From Sphingopyxis sp. H073 (GTDB lineage Bacteria > Pseudomonadota > Alphaproteobacteria > Sphingomonadales > Sphingomonadaceae): a stretch of 64,000 nucleotides of DNA. The number at the start of each line of letters is the position of its first letter. Position 1 is the first letter of the stretch. The notes under the pieces are model-generated. The model was given only the letters and a program-made list of their open reading frames with translations, did no database searches and had not been told where the DNA came from. Below are positions 55,122-64,000 of the stretch, one piece after another. Location: NCBI RefSeq assembly GCF_001468395.1, contig NZ_LNSG01000001.1, forward strand, positions 248,001 through 312,000, given 5' to 3'. A program made the translations under genes and the position numbers.

Positions 55122-56015
55122 CTAGGGCCGGAAAGCCGGACCTTGTGCCGCGACATAGCTTTCCCATGCCTCGCGCGTCGCGAAATCGCCGCGGCGGTCC
55201 CACGCCGCGCCGCTATAATAGACGAACGGCTTGCCCGGCGTGACGCGGATCAGGACCAGATAATTGTCGGCGTCCTCGGCGAAGCCGATGAACGCGGCGG
55301 GATCGACGATCACCGCGGCGGCCATGCGGCCCTTGGCGCCATCGGGCGGACCCCACCAGCTCATTCGCGCGTTTGCCGCGTCTTTGCTGATCTCGCCGAG
55401 CGCGCCGCCGTTTATCGGGCGCTTTGAGAGGCCGATCCCGACGATCAGCTCGGCGTCGCTGCTCGACGTCAGCGTCGAGGTCAGCCGCGTAAAATTGGTT
55501 CCCGCGGGCAGGGTGAAGCGCCGCGTCTCGCGCACCGTGCGTAGCGTATCGACCGGCCAGGGATCATAGTCGACCGTGAAGTCCGCGACCTCGGGTCCGG
55601 CGGTCAGGATATGCGGGCGGACATAGTTGCGCGAGGTCCAGAGCTTGTTGTCGTACCAGATGCCGAGCCCGCCCGTGCCGCGCCCGGTGCCGACATTATA
55701 GAAATCGAGCCCCTCGCCATGGTCGGCGTGCTGGTCACCGGTGCGGAGCTGGCGATCCATATAGGGCCAGCGGACGCGTTTGCCCCATGCGTCGATTCCC
55801 GACGAGGAGGGCGGTTCGGCAGTTTCGAGCGCGCGCGAATAGATACGGTGCGCGATGCGGTCATTCTCCCAGAGCAGGTCGCCGTAACGATAATCGGCGA
55901 TCACGACCGCGGCCCGCGCCCGCTGCTCGTCCGGCGTGGCCGGACGCAGCGGCGCATGATCCTGCGCGAGTGCGGGCGCCGAGATCAACAGGGCGGCGAG
56001 GAGCACCCGGCGCAT
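55122..56015 (-). CDS. DUF4861 family exported protein
   Basis: 297 residues with a signal peptide ending ALAQD (about residue 19). Family segments include DAWGKRVRWPYMDRQL, HGEGLDFYNVGTGRGTGGLG (in part), FTVDYDPWP and WWGPPDGA. DUF4861 proteins accompany polysaccharide lyases and GH105/GH88 in many uronate loci; activity is not established, though a role on sugar-acid ends is plausible. Starts one base into the mannonate dehydratase stop (TGATG). Confidence 0.85.
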   Translation of the reverse strand: MRRVLLAALLISAPALAQDHAPLRPATPDEQRARAAVVIADYRYGDLLWENDRIAHRIYSRALETAEPPSSSGIDAWGKRVRWPYMDRQLRTGDQHADHGEGLDFYNVGTGRGTGGLGIWYDNKLWTSRNYVRPHILTAGPEVADFTVDYDPWPVDTLRTVRETRRFTLPAGTNFTRLTSTLTSSSDAELIVGIGLSKRPINGGALGEISKDAANARMSWWGPPDGAKGRMAAAVIVDPAAFIGFAEDADNYLVLIRVTPGKPFVYYSGAAWDRRGDFATREAWESYVAAQGPAFRP

Positions 56016-57226
56016 CACCAGCTCCACATCGTCCCGTCCTCGAGCCGGTTCACCGGCAGATAGGCGCGGGCATAAGGATGGTCGGCGGCCAGCGCCTCGT
56101 CGATGTCGACGCCGAGTCCGGGGGCGTCGCCGGGATGGAGCATCCCGTCCGCGAAGCGATAGGCGTGCGGGAAGACTGCGTCGGTCTCGGGGGTGTGGCG
56201 CATATATTCCTGAATGCCGAAATTGGGGATCGCGAGCCCGAGGTGCAGCGCCGCCGCCATCGTGACGGGCGACAGGTCGGTCGCGCCGTGACAGCCGGTG
56301 CGGATCTGGTGCAGGTCGGCGAGCGAGGCGATCTGGCGCATATGCGTGATGCCGCCCGCGTGGAGCACGGTCGCGCGGATATAGTCGATCAGCCGGTTCT
56401 CGATCAGCGCCTTGCAGTCCCAGACCGAGCTGAAGATTTCGCCGACGGCGAGCGGTGTCGTCGTGTGCTGGCGGATCAGGCGGAACGCCTCCTGATCCTC
56501 GGCGGGAGTCGCGTCTTCGATCCAGAAAGGCCGATATGGCTCCAGATCCTTGCCCAGCCGCGCCGCCTCGATCGGGGTCAGGCGGTGGTGGACGTCGTGG
56601 AGCAGGTGGACATCCCAGCCGAGCGCCTCGCGCGCCGCCGCGAACAGTTCGGGGACGATGCGCAGATATTTGGCCGTCGACCAGATATTCTCGGTCGGCA
56701 GATCGGCGTCGGCGGGCTCGTAGAAATATTTGTCGCCGCTGACGCCATAGGTCGACGCCATGCCGGGCACCCCGCATTGCAGCCGGATCGCCCTGTACCC
56801 CTGGCGCTGATAATCGAGCGCGGCCGCGATCGTGTCCTCGATCGTCGCGCCGTTGGCATGGCCATAGACCATGCATCCCTCGCGCGAGGCGCCGCCGAGA
56901 AGCTGATAGACGGGCAGCCCCGCGACCTTGCCCTTGATATCCCACAGCGCCATGTCGACCGCGGCGATCGACGCCATCGTCACCGGGCCGCGCCGCCAAT
57001 AGGCACCCTTGTAGAGATATTGCCAAATATCCTCGATCCGGTGCGCGTCGCGGCCGATCAGACAGGGCACGACATGGTCGGCGAGATAGCTTGCGACCGC
57101 AAGCTCGCGGCCGTTCAGGGTCGCGTCACCGACGCCGGTCGTACCGTCATCGCATTCGATCTTCAGCGTCACGAAATTGCGTCCCGGGCTCGTCACGATC
57201 ACCCGGGCGGACACGATCTTGGGCAT
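56015..57226 (-). CDS. manD: D-mannonate dehydratase (RspA/ManD, enolase superfamily)
   Basis: A 403-residue enolase-superfamily dehydratase converting D-mannonate to 2-keto-3-deoxygluconate. Metal ligands Asp211, Glu237, Glu263, the catalytic His213 (LLHDVHHR) and Tyr160 ([16 protein letters not shown]) match the Novosphingobium enzyme offset by one residue, whose length is 402. This gives unusual confidence for the specificity. Supplies the glucuronate branch: uronate to fructuronate to mannonate to KDG. First gene of the leftward operon, divergent from GH105. Confidence 0.93.
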   Translation of the reverse strand: MPKIVSARVIVTSPGRNFVTLKIECDDGTTGVGDATLNGRELAVASYLADHVVPCLIGRDAHRIEDIWQYLYKGAYWRRGPVTMASIAAVDMALWDIKGKVAGLPVYQLLGGASREGCMVYGHANGATIEDTIAAALDYQRQGYRAIRLQCGVPGMASTYGVSGDKYFYEPADADLPTENIWSTAKYLRIVPELFAAAREALGWDVHLLHDVHHRLTPIEAARLGKDLEPYRPFWIEDATPAEDQEAFRLIRQHTTTPLAVGEIFSSVWDCKALIENRLIDYIRATVLHAGGITHMRQIASLADLHQIRTGCHGATDLSPVTMAAALHLGLAIPNFGIQEYMRHTPETDAVFPHAYRFADGMLHPGDAPGLGVDIDEALAADHPYARAYLPVNRLEDGTMWSW

Positions 57227-57246
57227 GGCCTCTCCATTCGTCTATA

Positions 57247-57259
57247 GTTGTATGACAAC
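57247..57259. promoter_or_regulatory. Candidate GntR (FadR-type) operator in manD/GH105 divergent promoter
   Basis: GTTGTATGACAAC is a perfect 5-3-5 inverted repeat, the usual size for FadR-family GntR sites (TTGTnnnACAA). It lies 20 bases before manD and 101 before GH105, with the GntR gene two genes into the manD operon. TTGACA at 57264-57269 may be a rightward -35 element. Confidence 0.6.
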
Positions 57260-57347
57260 CTTATTGACATGCTCGACGTAAAAGGAAAGAGAGAAGTCGC
57301 CGGCGGTAAGGACTGGCGAGCGAGCCTCGCGGGAGAGAGCGGTGCCG

Positions 57348-58502
57348 ATGAACTTCTTCGCGCCCCTGATGCTGGTCGCTGCGCCCGCAGCGGTCGCCGA
57401 CGCCGAACCGGCGATGCCGACTGCGGCGGCGATCCTCGCCGAGACGCGGCGGGTTGCCGACTGGCAGCTGACCAACCGCACCAACTGGGGGGCGATGCCG
57501 GCGGCGCGGCCAAGCGTTCGCAACCCGCGCGACTGGCAGCAGGCGACCTTCTGGGTCGCGCTGACCGCGCTTGCCGACCGCGATCCGCGCTATGGCAAGC
57601 CGTTGATCGAGCTGGGTCGCGAGCTTGGCTGGAAGCTCGGTGACAAGCCCTATCATGCCGATGACCAACTCATCGCGCGCGCCTGGATTTGGGCGGCGAA
57701 GAATGGCGAGGGGGGAAAGGCGCTGGCGCCTGCGCGCGCCTATTACGACCATGTGCTCGCGAACCGGCCGACGACCGACCTCGTTTTTGTTTCCAATGCC
57801 TCGGGGCAGGGCGATCCCTCCTGCACCGATCGCTGGTGCTGGTGCGATGCGCTGTTCATGGCGCCCGAGACGCTGCTGAAGCTCGCGAAGGCGACCGGCG
57901 ACAAGCGCTACGCCGATTTCGCCCACGCCGAGTTCAAGTCGACGACCGACTATCTCCACGATCCGGCAGAGCGGCTCTATTTCCGCGACAGCCGCTTCTT
58001 CGACCAGCGCGACGCGCAGGGGCGCAAGCTGTTCTGGAGCCGCGGCAACGGCTGGGTGATGGCGGGGCTGGTCGGTATTCTCAAGACGCTCGACAAGGAC
58101 GATCCGAAGCGCGGCTATTATGAACGGCTGTTCCGCGACATGGCGGCACGGCTCGTCACGCTGCAAAAGGCCGACGGCTATTGGCCCGCGTCGCTGCTCG
58201 ACCAGGGTCCGGCGACGCCTCCCGAAACAAGCGGCACCGCTTTCTACACCTATGCCTTCGCATGGGGGATCGAGGCCGGGCTGCTCGACCGCACGAGATA
58301 TGAACCGGCGGCGGTGCGCGGGTGGCACGCGCTGACGCGTGCGGTGCAGCCCGACGGGATGCTCGGCTGGGTGCAACAGGTGGGCGACAGGCCCGACAGC
58401 GTATCGGCGCGCGAGACGCAATTCTACGGCGCCGGGGCCTTTCTGCTCGCGGGGACGGCGATGGCCGACCTTGCGGAGACGCGCCGGCTGAAAACGAAAT
58501 GA
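57348..58502 (+). CDS. Glycoside hydrolase family 105 (unsaturated glucuronyl/rhamnogalacturonyl hydrolase)
   Basis: 384 residues with a signal peptide (AAPAAVADA, about residue 18). (Alpha/alpha)6-barrel family signatures: DRWCWCDALFMAPETL with the catalytic Asp, LFWSRGNGWVMAGL and SGTAFYTYAFAWGI. GH105 removes the 4,5-unsaturated uronate left by polysaccharide lyases. ATG at 57348 has GGGAGAGAG 8 bases upstream; GTG at 57342 is an alternative. Its stop overlaps the next start (ATGA). Confidence 0.92.
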   Translation: MNFFAPLMLVAAPAAVADAEPAMPTAAAILAETRRVADWQLTNRTNWGAMPAARPSVRNPRDWQQATFWVALTALADRDPRYGKPLIELGRELGWKLGDKPYHADDQLIARAWIWAAKNGEGGKALAPARAYYDHVLANRPTTDLVFVSNASGQGDPSCTDRWCWCDALFMAPETLLKLAKATGDKRYADFAHAEFKSTTDYLHDPAERLYFRDSRFFDQRDAQGRKLFWSRGNGWVMAGLVGILKTLDKDDPKRGYYERLFRDMAARLVTLQKADGYWPASLLDQGPATPPETSGTAFYTYAFAWGIEAGLLDRTRYEPAAVRGWHALTRAVQPDGMLGWVQQVGDRPDSVSARETQFYGAGAFLLAGTAMADLAETRRLKTK

Positions 58503-59722
58503 AGCTTCTTGTCCCCGTCTCGCTCGCGTTGCTGTCGCTGGCTTCGCCCGCCGTTTCTGCTCCATCGGATCACCCGGTCTGCGAAGGCAGCGAGGGCTAT
58601 GCCGCCAGTTTTGGGGGACGGCGAACCTTCGCTCTGACGCCCACCGACCTTGAGGCGATCAAGGCGAAACGGACGAACGACCCGGTCGTCGCCGCGGCCT
58701 ATCGCGACCTGATCGCGCGGGCCGACCATGCGCTGGCTGCCAGGCCCGCATCGGTGATGGACAAGCAGGCCGATCCGCCATCGGGCGACCGCCACGATTA
58801 TGTCAGCCTCGCGCGTTATTGGTGGCCCGACCCCGCCAATCCCGCAGGCCCCTACGTCCGCCGCGACGGCGACACCAATCCCGAGATCGAGACGAACCGC
58901 TTCGATCGTATCGCGCTCGCCCGCATGGCACGCGAGGCGGAGACGTTGGCGCTCGCCTATTATTACAGCGGCGACACCCGCTATGCCGATGGCGCGGCGC
59001 GGGCGATCCGGACCTGGTTCCTCGATCCGGCGACCGCGATGAACCCGAACATGGATTTCGCGCAGGCGGTGCCGGGGGTCGCGAACGGCCGCGCCGAGGG
59101 CGTGCTCGACGGTGCAGGGTTCATCGGGGTGATCGACGCGGCGGGGCTGATCGCACCTGCGGGATCGCTCTCGCCCGCCGAAAACGCCGCGCTCGAAAAC
59201 TGGTTCGCGCGCTATGTCGACTGGATGCAAAACAGCGCGAACGGGAGGGCGGAAGCGGCCGCGAGGAATAATCACGGCCTTTGGTACGACGCCCAGCTTG
59301 CGCGCTTTGCGCTGTTTGCGCGGCGCCCCGATATTGCGCGCGACATTGCGCTGCATTTTACCGAGGGGCGCATCGATAGGCAGGTCGATGGATCGGGCGC
59401 GATGCCCGCCGAGCTGACGCGCACCCGCAGCTTCCATTATTCGCTCTATGCGCTCGACGCCGCCTATACGGTCGCCGACAGCGCGGCGTGCATCGGCATC
59501 GACCTGTACGCGGAAACGGGGCCAAAGGGGCACTCGCTCCGCCAGGCGACCGATTATCTCGCGGCCTATCGCGGGCGCGCCGCGGACTGGCCGTACAAGG
59601 AAAAGGACTGGCCCGCCGACATGCTCGATGGCCTGCTGGTGCGTGCTGACCGGGCGTGGGGGCCGGGGGTCTATCCGCGGCACATTCCTGCAGATCTCGT
59701 GCTCCGTTATCGGGTGCCATGA
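58499..59722 (+). CDS. Alginate-lyase-family polysaccharide lyase (first of tandem pair)
   Basis: 407 residues with a signal peptide (SLASPAVSA, about residue 21). Family blocks: LARYWWPDPANPAGPYVRRDG, quoted in part as YWWPDPANPAGPYVRRDG near residue 108, DTRYADGAARAIRTWF, and the catalytic-site RNNHGLWYDAQ near residue 259. This is the (alpha/alpha)n toroid alginate lyase Pfam type, closest in pattern to PL38-like proteins that act on polymannuronate or glucuronan. Substrate is not decidable. Overlaps both neighbours by four bases. Confidence 0.83.
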   Translation: MKLLVPVSLALLSLASPAVSAPSDHPVCEGSEGYAASFGGRRTFALTPTDLEAIKAKRTNDPVVAAAYRDLIARADHALAARPASVMDKQADPPSGDRHDYVSLARYWWPDPANPAGPYVRRDGDTNPEIETNRFDRIALARMAREAETLALAYYYSGDTRYADGAARAIRTWFLDPATAMNPNMDFAQAVPGVANGRAEGVLDGAGFIGVIDAAGLIAPAGSLSPAENAALENWFARYVDWMQNSANGRAEAAARNNHGLWYDAQLARFALFARRPDIARDIALHFTEGRIDRQVDGSGAMPAELTRTRSFHYSLYALDAAYTVADSAACIGIDLYAETGPKGHSLRQATDYLAAYRGRAADWPYKEKDWPADMLDGLLVRADRAWGPGVYPRHIPADLVLRYRVP

Positions 59723-60879
59723 TTGCGCGGCGCACCCTGCTTCTGGCATTATTGCTGGCAGCGCCGGCGGCATGGGCGCGCAATTCGGGGGCGTTCGACA
59801 TTCGCGCGATCGAGCGCAAGCGGCTGCTGCCGCAGGGGCCGGCGTTGCTGGCGATCGAACCCCGGACGATCGCCGCCATCCCCGCGCCGCGCAGCCCCGC
59901 GGGACCGCACGACTATTATTCCGAGGGCGACTATTGGTGGCCCGATCCTGATAATCCGGGCGGTGCCTATGTACGCCGCGACGGGCGTTCGAACCCTGAC
60001 AAGTTTGACGGGCACCGCGACGCGCTGATCGTCTTCGGCCGTACCGTTCCCGCGCTCGCCGCTGTCTGGGATCTCGCCGGCGATCCACGCTATGCCGAGG
60101 CGGCAATGCGGCATCTTCGCGCCTGGTTCGTCGACCCGGCGACACGGATGAACCCGAACCTCGACCATGCGCAGGCGATCATCGGCGTGAACAGCGGGCG
60201 CGCGATCGGGGTGATCGATACGCTCCAGATCGTCGAGGTTGCGCGCGCTGCGGAGCTGTTCGCGCGCCGCAACGCCCCCGGCTATGCCGCGATTCGGGCC
60301 GAGGTCGAGCGGTGGTTCGTCGCCTATCTCGACTGGCTGACGACTTCGCCCTTCGGGATGCAGGAGCGCGACGAGAAGAATAATCACGGGAGCTGCTGGC
60401 TGCTCCAGGCATCGGCCTTTGCGGCCCTGCTCGGGCGCGGCGATGTGCTGGAGGCGGCGCGGTCGCATCTCAGGACCGTGATCGTCCCGACGCAGGTCGC
60501 ACTCGACGGCCGCCAGCCGCTGGAACTCGCGCGGACCAAGCCCTATGCCTATTCGCTGTTCAACCTCGACGTGCTTGCCGCGAGTGCCTGGCTGCTCGGC
60601 GGTCGCGATCTCGTCGCGTGGGAAACCGGCGACGGGCGTTCGATCGCGAAGGCGATCGCCTTCATGGCGCCTTATGTCGCCGACAAGGCGCGCTGGCCCT
60701 TCGCGCGCGACATCGAATATTGCGATGGCTTCCCGGTGCGCCAGCCGAGCCTGCTGTTCGGCGGACTCGCGCTTGGCCGCCGCGACTGGACCGCATTGTG
60801 GCAACGCCTCGATCCCGATCCCCGGATTGGCGAAGTTGTCCGCAATTTCCCGGTCCGCCAACCTTTGCTCTGGTTATAA
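59719..60879 (+). CDS. Alginate-lyase-family polysaccharide lyase (second of tandem pair)
   Basis: 386 residues, signal peptide ending AAWA. It repeats the pattern of the preceding gene: SEGDYWWPDPDNPGGAYVRRDG in part, DPRYAEAAMRHLRAWF, MNPNLDHAQAI and KNNHGSCWLLQ. It diverges strongly elsewhere, so it is an old duplication with a likely different linkage or exo/endo mode. Starts by ATGA overlap and is the last gene before the receptor promoter. Confidence 0.83.
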   Translation: MIARRTLLLALLLAAPAAWARNSGAFDIRAIERKRLLPQGPALLAIEPRTIAAIPAPRSPAGPHDYYSEGDYWWPDPDNPGGAYVRRDGRSNPDKFDGHRDALIVFGRTVPALAAVWDLAGDPRYAEAAMRHLRAWFVDPATRMNPNLDHAQAIIGVNSGRAIGVIDTLQIVEVARAAELFARRNAPGYAAIRAEVERWFVAYLDWLTTSPFGMQERDEKNNHGSCWLLQASAFAALLGRGDVLEAARSHLRTVIVPTQVALDGRQPLELARTKPYAYSLFNLDVLAASAWLLGGRDLVAWETGDGRSIAKAIAFMAPYVADKARWPFARDIEYCDGFPVRQPSLLFGGLALGRRDWTALWQRLDPDPRIGEVVRNFPVRQPLLWL

Positions 60880-60923
60880 GCGTTGATGCCCGCGGCGCGG
60901 ACCAAAGATGTCTGACATTTTTC

Positions 60924-61103
60924 TTGACATGATGTGGCGAAAGGGCGATCAATAATGACACCGGTTACCAAAATGGAACCGAGACAAGAAGGGAGAGGGT
61001 GCGTTCGGCCCGCCGCGTCGATAGCGGGCGCCCGGACATTCCCCGAAATGAGGACAAATGGCGCGCGCCGCTTCATTTGTCCGCAAAAGTAACCGGTGTC
61101 ATT
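60924..61103 (+). promoter_or_regulatory. Complex regulatory region of the TonB receptor gene
   Basis: AATGACACCGGTTAC at 60954-60968 and its exact complement GTAACCGGTGTCATT at 61089-61103 form a 15-bp inverted pair 120 bases apart; the CCGG-centred core resembles LacI-family operators. Between them GGACAAATG (61052-61060) and CATTTGTCC (61074-61082) form a second, 9-bp inverted repeat. TTGACA at 60924-60929 is a possible -35 element. The layout suits looping or double-site repression. Confidence 0.6.
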
Positions 61104-61147
61104 CGTTGCCAGCGCGGGAATACATTGTAAAAAGTGGGAGGGATTAG

Positions 61148-63766
61148 ATGGCAAATCGGGCGAAATACGGCGTCGGAATCTGGGCGCGGCTGGCGGGCGG
61201 CGCGTCGCTCGCGGTGCTGGCGGTGACCCCGGCGCTCGCGCAGGATCAGGCGGGCGGCAATGCCGCCGATCCGCCAGGCGAAGAAATCATCGTCACGGGC
61301 ATCCGCGCTTCGCTCGAACAAGCCGCCGACATCAAGCGCGATGCGCCGCAGGTGATGGATGTCATCACGGCGGAGGACGTCGGCAAGCTCCCCGATTCAA
61401 ACGTTGCCGAGGCACTGCAGCGCGTCACCGGCGTCCAGATCACCCGCGTCTTCGGCGAAGGCCAGTCGGTATCGGTGCGCGGCCTGCAGCAGGTGCGCGT
61501 CGAGGTCGACGGCCGTACCCTGCTCGGCTGGTCGGCGCGCCTGTCGCCGCCCGAGAACGACCAGCTTGGCCGCTCTTCGGGGCTCGATTCGGTGCCTTCC
61601 AGCCTGTTCGGGCGCCTCGAAGTCCGCAAATCGCCGCTGGCCAGCCAGGCCGAGGGTGGGCTCGGCGGTACGGTCAATCTTGTCACGCCGAAGCCGCTGT
61701 CGTTCAAGGAGCCGACGATTTCGGTGCGCGCGCAGGGCGTCTATTCCGAAAACACCGACAAGTTCGAACCCGCGATCACCGGCTTTGCGACGACCAAGTT
61801 CGCCGACGGCCGCATCGGCGTCATGATCGCCGGCGAATATCAGAAGCGCACCTCGACGACCCAGACGTTCGAGCGCAACAATTTCCTCAACCGCAACTAT
61901 ACCGGAACGGGCGGGGGGGCGATCCCGACCCCGGTGCTGCTGCAATATGAACAGTTCGTCGTCGATCGTTCGCGGCTCGGCCTCAACGGCGCGATCCAGT
62001 TCGAGGTGACCCCCGAATTCACGATCACCGCCGACGCGCTCTATTCGAAGCTCAAGACTGGACGGCACCAGGATTTCTTTGCCTTTCGCCTGCCGACGGG
62101 CAGCAACCCCGTCACCAATCGCGTCGTCGAGGACGGCATGGTCGTCGCGGGTAACGCCAACGGCACGGTGACGACCGCGGGGCAGATCCGCAACGAGCCG
62201 ACCGAGAGCTTCCTCTATGGGCTCAACGGCAAGTACGAGAATGACGGACTGACGGTCGAGGCCGACGGCTATTACAGCAAGGGCACGATCGACCAGACGA
62301 TCCAGATCATCACGCTGCAGGCGACCGCCGCAGTTCCGGGAGCGTTCGATTTCCGGGACCAGACGGTCCCGTCGCTGACGCTGGGCGGTACCTTCAATCC
62401 GACCAACTATGCCTCCTACAATCCCGCGAACAATGGCGTGCGCAGCAACCGGCTGATCGGTCTGCTCGAGGAATGGACCGGCAAGCTCGACGTCAGCTAT
62501 GAGGCCGACAGCGGCGTCACCATTTCGGCGGGCGTGCGCTATACCGACCTTCATGCGCGGTCGAACGCATTCCGCAGCCAGGTCACCCCGACCCGGACCG
62601 AGATCGAGCCCTATCTGAAGCTCATTAATGCTGGCGATATCCTGGCTGATATCCCGGGCAGCTTCCCGCGCAGCTTCCTCAGCACCGCGCCGACCTTCGA
62701 TTATGTCTTCAACCGCGCGCAGGCGGCCGAGCCCAACCCCGATCCGAATGGCCGTTCGACGCTGCTTCCCAATCTGCAGCGCGACTATGATCTCAGCGAA
62801 AAGACAATCGCGGGCTATCTGATGGTGTCGGGCGAGGGCGAGATCCTCGGTGTGCCGTACAAGGCGAATGGCGGCGTGCGCATCGCGGCGACGCGCCTGT
62901 CGGTTGACAGCTATGTCAACGTCGGGGCGGTCAGCACGCTCCGCAACGACAAGAACCGCTACACCACCGTGCTGCCGAGCGCGAACATCGCGTTCAACGT
63001 CACCGACAATTTCCTCGTCCGCGTGTCGGGGTCGCAGACGATGCAGCGCGCGTCGATCGCCGACCTCGCGCCATCGACCTTCTTCAACGCGACGAACCTG
63101 TCGGTTACCGGAGGCAATGTGAACCTGAAGCCGCCGATCTCGACGCAGGCCGACGTCAGCTTTGAATATTATACGGGCAAAAGTTCGCTGATCTCGGGCG
63201 CTGTCTTCTATAAGGACGTCAAGGATTTCATCGCCAGTTTCGTGACCTCGGGGGTCGACACCAACCTCGATCCGCAGGGCCGGGTGCTCGTATTCTCGCG
63301 TCCGGAGAATCTGGCGAGCGCGAAGATCAAGGGCTTTGAAATCGGCATCCAGCAGTTCGCCGATTTCCTGCCGTCGCCGCTCGACGGCCTCGGCATCATC
63401 GCGAACTATACCTATTCGGACTCGGAGGACCAGTCCGGCTTCCCGCTCGTAGCGGTGTCGAAGAACAGCTACAACCTCGTCGGCTTGTACGAGAAGGGGC
63501 CGTTCTCGGCTCGCTTGGCGTACAACTATCGCGACGAGGCGGTGTTCGAATTCTCCGAAGGGCGGCCGAGCTTCATCGGCTCGCGCTCGCAGCTCGACGC
63601 GCAGGTCGGTTTCGACATCACCAGGAATTTCGCCCTGTCGCTGCAGGCGCAGAATCTGATGCCGAAGAAATCGGCGACGAAGGAATATAGTGTGAACGAA
63701 GTCGCCCTGAACAGCTACGCCCTGTCGGAGCGGCGCTTCTCGGTCGGGCTCCGCGCCAAATTCTGA
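61148..63766 (+). CDS. TonB-dependent receptor, carbohydrate type
   Basis: 872 residues. Signal peptide (AVTPALAQ, about residue 37), TonB box region EEIIVTGIRASL, plug domain (VAEALQRVTGVQI; SVRGLQQVRVEVDG) and a 22-strand barrel ending in the outer-membrane signature SVGLRAKF with terminal Phe. It belongs to the sugar-type receptors with a TGIRASL start common in Caulobacter and sphingomonads. Probably imports lyase-derived oligouronates. Confidence 0.94.
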   Translation: MANRAKYGVGIWARLAGGASLAVLAVTPALAQDQAGGNAADPPGEEIIVTGIRASLEQAADIKRDAPQVMDVITAEDVGKLPDSNVAEALQRVTGVQITRVFGEGQSVSVRGLQQVRVEVDGRTLLGWSARLSPPENDQLGRSSGLDSVPSSLFGRLEVRKSPLASQAEGGLGGTVNLVTPKPLSFKEPTISVRAQGVYSENTDKFEPAITGFATTKFADGRIGVMIAGEYQKRTSTTQTFERNNFLNRNYTGTGGGAIPTPVLLQYEQFVVDRSRLGLNGAIQFEVTPEFTITADALYSKLKTGRHQDFFAFRLPTGSNPVTNRVVEDGMVVAGNANGTVTTAGQIRNEPTESFLYGLNGKYENDGLTVEADGYYSKGTIDQTIQIITLQATAAVPGAFDFRDQTVPSLTLGGTFNPTNYASYNPANNGVRSNRLIGLLEEWTGKLDVSYEADSGVTISAGVRYTDLHARSNAFRSQVTPTRTEIEPYLKLINAGDILADIPGSFPRSFLSTAPTFDYVFNRAQAAEPNPDPNGRSTLLPNLQRDYDLSEKTIAGYLMVSGEGEILGVPYKANGGVRIAATRLSVDSYVNVGAVSTLRNDKNRYTTVLPSANIAFNVTDNFLVRVSGSQTMQRASIADLAPSTFFNATNLSVTGGNVNLKPPISTQADVSFEYYTGKSSLISGAVFYKDVKDFIASFVTSGVDTNLDPQGRVLVFSRPENLASAKIKGFEIGIQQFADFLPSPLDGLGIIANYTYSDSEDQSGFPLVAVSKNSYNLVGLYEKGPFSARLAYNYRDEAVFEFSEGRPSFIGSRSQLDAQVGFDITRNFALSLQAQNLMPKKSATKEYSVNEVALNSYALSERRFSVGLRAKF

Positions 63767-63821
63767 TTCCTTGAGAACGGCGCGGCGCCCGTCCACAAGG
63801 GCCGCGCTGTCCACGGACGAT

Positions 63822-64000
63822 ATGGGAATGAATTGTATGCGATTGCCTGGCCGGGCCGGACGCCCTCTCCGTCTCGCCCTGTTCCTGTCGGTTGCGGCAG
63901 CTTGCGGGACGATGGCCCAGGCTCGGCCGGGCGATCTGCCAAGGATAGTCTCCGACCGCGCGACGATGGCCGCGAACCCGCTGCCCGATTTCTCCTATGC
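63822..64000 (+). CDS. Exported protein, N-terminal part (cut by window edge)
   Basis: A frame from ATG 63822 (alternatives at 63828 and 63837) stays open to the edge. Residues about 6-34 form a signal peptide (RLALFLSVAAACGTMAQA); the visible mature part ends MAANPLPDFSYA. The LPDFSYA segment is a pattern I associate with beta-helix carbohydrate-active proteins, which would fit the locus, but 60 residues do not allow an assignment. Starts 55 bases after the receptor stop. Confidence 0.6.
   Translation, partial: MGMNCMRLPGRAGRPLRLALFLSVAAACGTMAQARPGDLPRIVSDRATMAANPLPDFSY

Noticed and set aside
61397-63814. An 805-residue open frame antisense to the TonB receptor
   Set aside because: Same codon-bias artefact; composition is Arg/Asp/His-rich with no recognisable domain, while the sense strand is a clear receptor.

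Overview
The window looks like chromosomal DNA of a sphingomonad (Alphaproteobacteria, Sphingopyxis-like). The basis is uniformly high GC with strong GC3 bias, a CtrA cell-cycle regulator behind a perfect TTAA-N7-TTAA box, a 403-residue RspA-type mannonate dehydratase that numbers one residue off the Novosphingobium enzyme, TonB-receptor-centred sugar uptake, and the palindromic intergenic repeats common in this group. I see no transposase, prophage or CRISPR array. Genus-level placement is inference.

Layout. 1-4.8 kb (minus strand): a PilZ fragment, a SRAP-family protein that has lost its catalytic residues, ArfB, an RluA-type pseudouridine synthase, and a quinone/aromatic stress set (YgiD-type dioxygenase, WrbA, AzoR, pirin) divergent from a LysR regulator. 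6.1-6.8 kb: ctrA. 6.8-12.3 kb: RidA, a lipoprotein, a long intergenic repeat, a small exported protein just ahead of secA, secA and a TSUP permease. 12.4-16.4 kb: the Anbu operon (ATP-grasp, alpha-E, transglutaminase, Anbu protease). 16.5-25 kb: acs, an ALDH7 dehydrogenase bracketed by two palindromic repeats, a thiolase-like protein with an enoyl-CoA hydratase, an Fsa/transaldolase-like aldolase, radA. 25-36 kb: cvpA, a NifU-like protein, a CPA2 antiporter, an inverted second copy of the long repeat, aroKB, an uncharacterised exported protein, xerD, accA, an M48-LysM protease and two Flp pilins. 36-43 kb: mutT, a methyltransferase, comF-grxC-DUF1178, tRNA-Arg(CCU), and a meta-cleavage lower pathway (hydratase, acylating acetaldehyde dehydrogenase, hydroxy-oxovalerate aldolase) with an IclR regulator and a decayed MFS transporter.

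43.8-52.6 kb is the most striking region. An aromatic amino acid hydroxylase diverges from an Lrp regulator that leads kynA-kynB-kynU-nitrilase-gentisate-type dioxygenase-FAH hydrolase-maleate isomerase-zeta GST. Read together, the genes could take tryptophan through a 5-hydroxylated kynurenine/anthranilate route to maleamate or maleylpyruvate and on to fumarate and pyruvate. The pathway is my inference; the gene families are directly visible.

52.6-64 kb is a polyuronate utilisation locus. An FadR-type GntR regulator, mannonate dehydratase, a DUF4861 protein and a D-aminoacylase-like amidohydrolase (lacking the HxH metal motif) run leftward. GH105, two tandem alginate-lyase-family proteins, a TonB-dependent receptor and the start of another exported protein run rightward. 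Candidate operators lie in the divergent promoter and in front of the receptor.
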